From: an uncultured Actinomycetes bacterium
GTDB lineage: Bacteria > Actinomycetota > Acidimicrobiia > IMCC26256 > PALSA-555
Length of the DNA stretch: 22,067 bases
Direction: 5' to 3'
Assembly (NCBI GenBank): GCA_937927875.1
Contig: CALEYV010000129.1
Location: 1 to 22,067, forward strand
Part shown: positions 22,024 to 22,067 of the stretch, piece by piece
Numbering within the stretch: position 1 is the first letter of the stretch
Layout: each line of letters starts with the position of its first letter
Translations under genes and position numbers: made by a program
Notes under the pieces: generated by a model
Databases searched by the model: none
What the model saw: the letters and a program-made list of their open reading frames with translations, nothing else
Told to the model about the DNA's origin: nothing

Positions 22024-22067
22024 CTGTCTCTTATACACATCTGACGCTGCCGACGATCTTACGCGTG
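22024..22067. other. Nextera sequencing adapter plus index (not genomic)
   Basis: Bases 22024-22042 are the 19-base Tn5 mosaic end CTGTCTCTTATACACATCT. Next comes GACGCTGCCGACGA (22043-22056), the Nextera read adapter, then an 8-base index-like TCTTACGC (22057-22064) and GTG, the start of the following adapter part. This is untrimmed library sequence at the contig end. Any frame crossing 22023 contains artificial residues. Confidence 0.97.

Noticed and set aside
21675..22040. Complete Rieske protein starting at an ATG at 22040
   Set aside because: The first residues are encoded by sequencing adapter; the real gene is truncated at about 22023.

Overview
The window is a very GC-rich contig end (GTG starts are common, and stops and starts overlap repeatedly) from an actinomycete-like bacterium. 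An F420-type luciferase-like oxidoreductase, an SCO6745-family protein, a DrrAB-type exporter, a mycothiol-isomerase-like DinB protein, a PDWY-type cytochrome b and several apparently leaderless genes all point to Actinomycetota. An uncultured Acidimicrobiia-like lineage is my guess and is not proven here. The last 44 bases (22024-22067) are not genomic: they are Nextera transposon adapter plus an index, so the biological sequence ends at about 22023.

Layout, left to right. A 3'-truncated acyl-CoA synthetase (minus, 1-1653) faces away from a secreted DUF4232 protein and an overlapping MATE transporter (plus, 1752-3706). Then come an F420-type luciferase-like oxidoreductase (3760-4629), a Tat-exported phosphoesterase of the phospholipase C/acid phosphatase family (4736-6109), pabB (6174-7403), a 363-base gap holding two GC-rich hairpins, and a lone mreC (7767-8591). 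An Asp-box beta-propeller gene (8634-9755) overlaps a MoaD/ThiS-like ubiquitin-fold gene ending in Gly-Gly (9728-10036). A convergent SCO6745-family gene (minus, 10053-10958) is divergent from a DrrA/DrrB-type ABC exporter pair (11167-12944), and a palindrome lies in the shared promoter region. A CrtI-like FAD oxidoreductase (13008-14495) ends 4 bases from a convergent DinB/mycothiol-isomerase-like gene (minus, 14500-15060), which follows an SRPBCC gene (minus, 15119-15586).

The right third (15654-22023, all minus) is one tightly packed respiratory operon. In transcription order it is qcrA (Rieske, truncated by the contig end), ctaC (CuA subunit with a fused cytochrome c domain), ctaD, ctaE, a small three-helix membrane protein of unknown function, ctaG and qcrB. 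Almost every junction overlaps by 1-8 bases. Together they would make a quinol-oxidising cytochrome b/Rieske module feeding a caa3-type oxygen reductase. The cytochrome c fused to CtaC could be the electron carrier, since no separate qcrC is visible.

The most interesting points are the mixed bc/caa3 gene order with an undescribed small membrane protein, the Lys-to-Gln change at the K-channel position of CtaD, the overlapping beta-propeller/ubiquitin-fold pair, and a recurring TANNNT box 7-9 bases before start codons. I found no CRISPR array, transposase, tRNA or rRNA.
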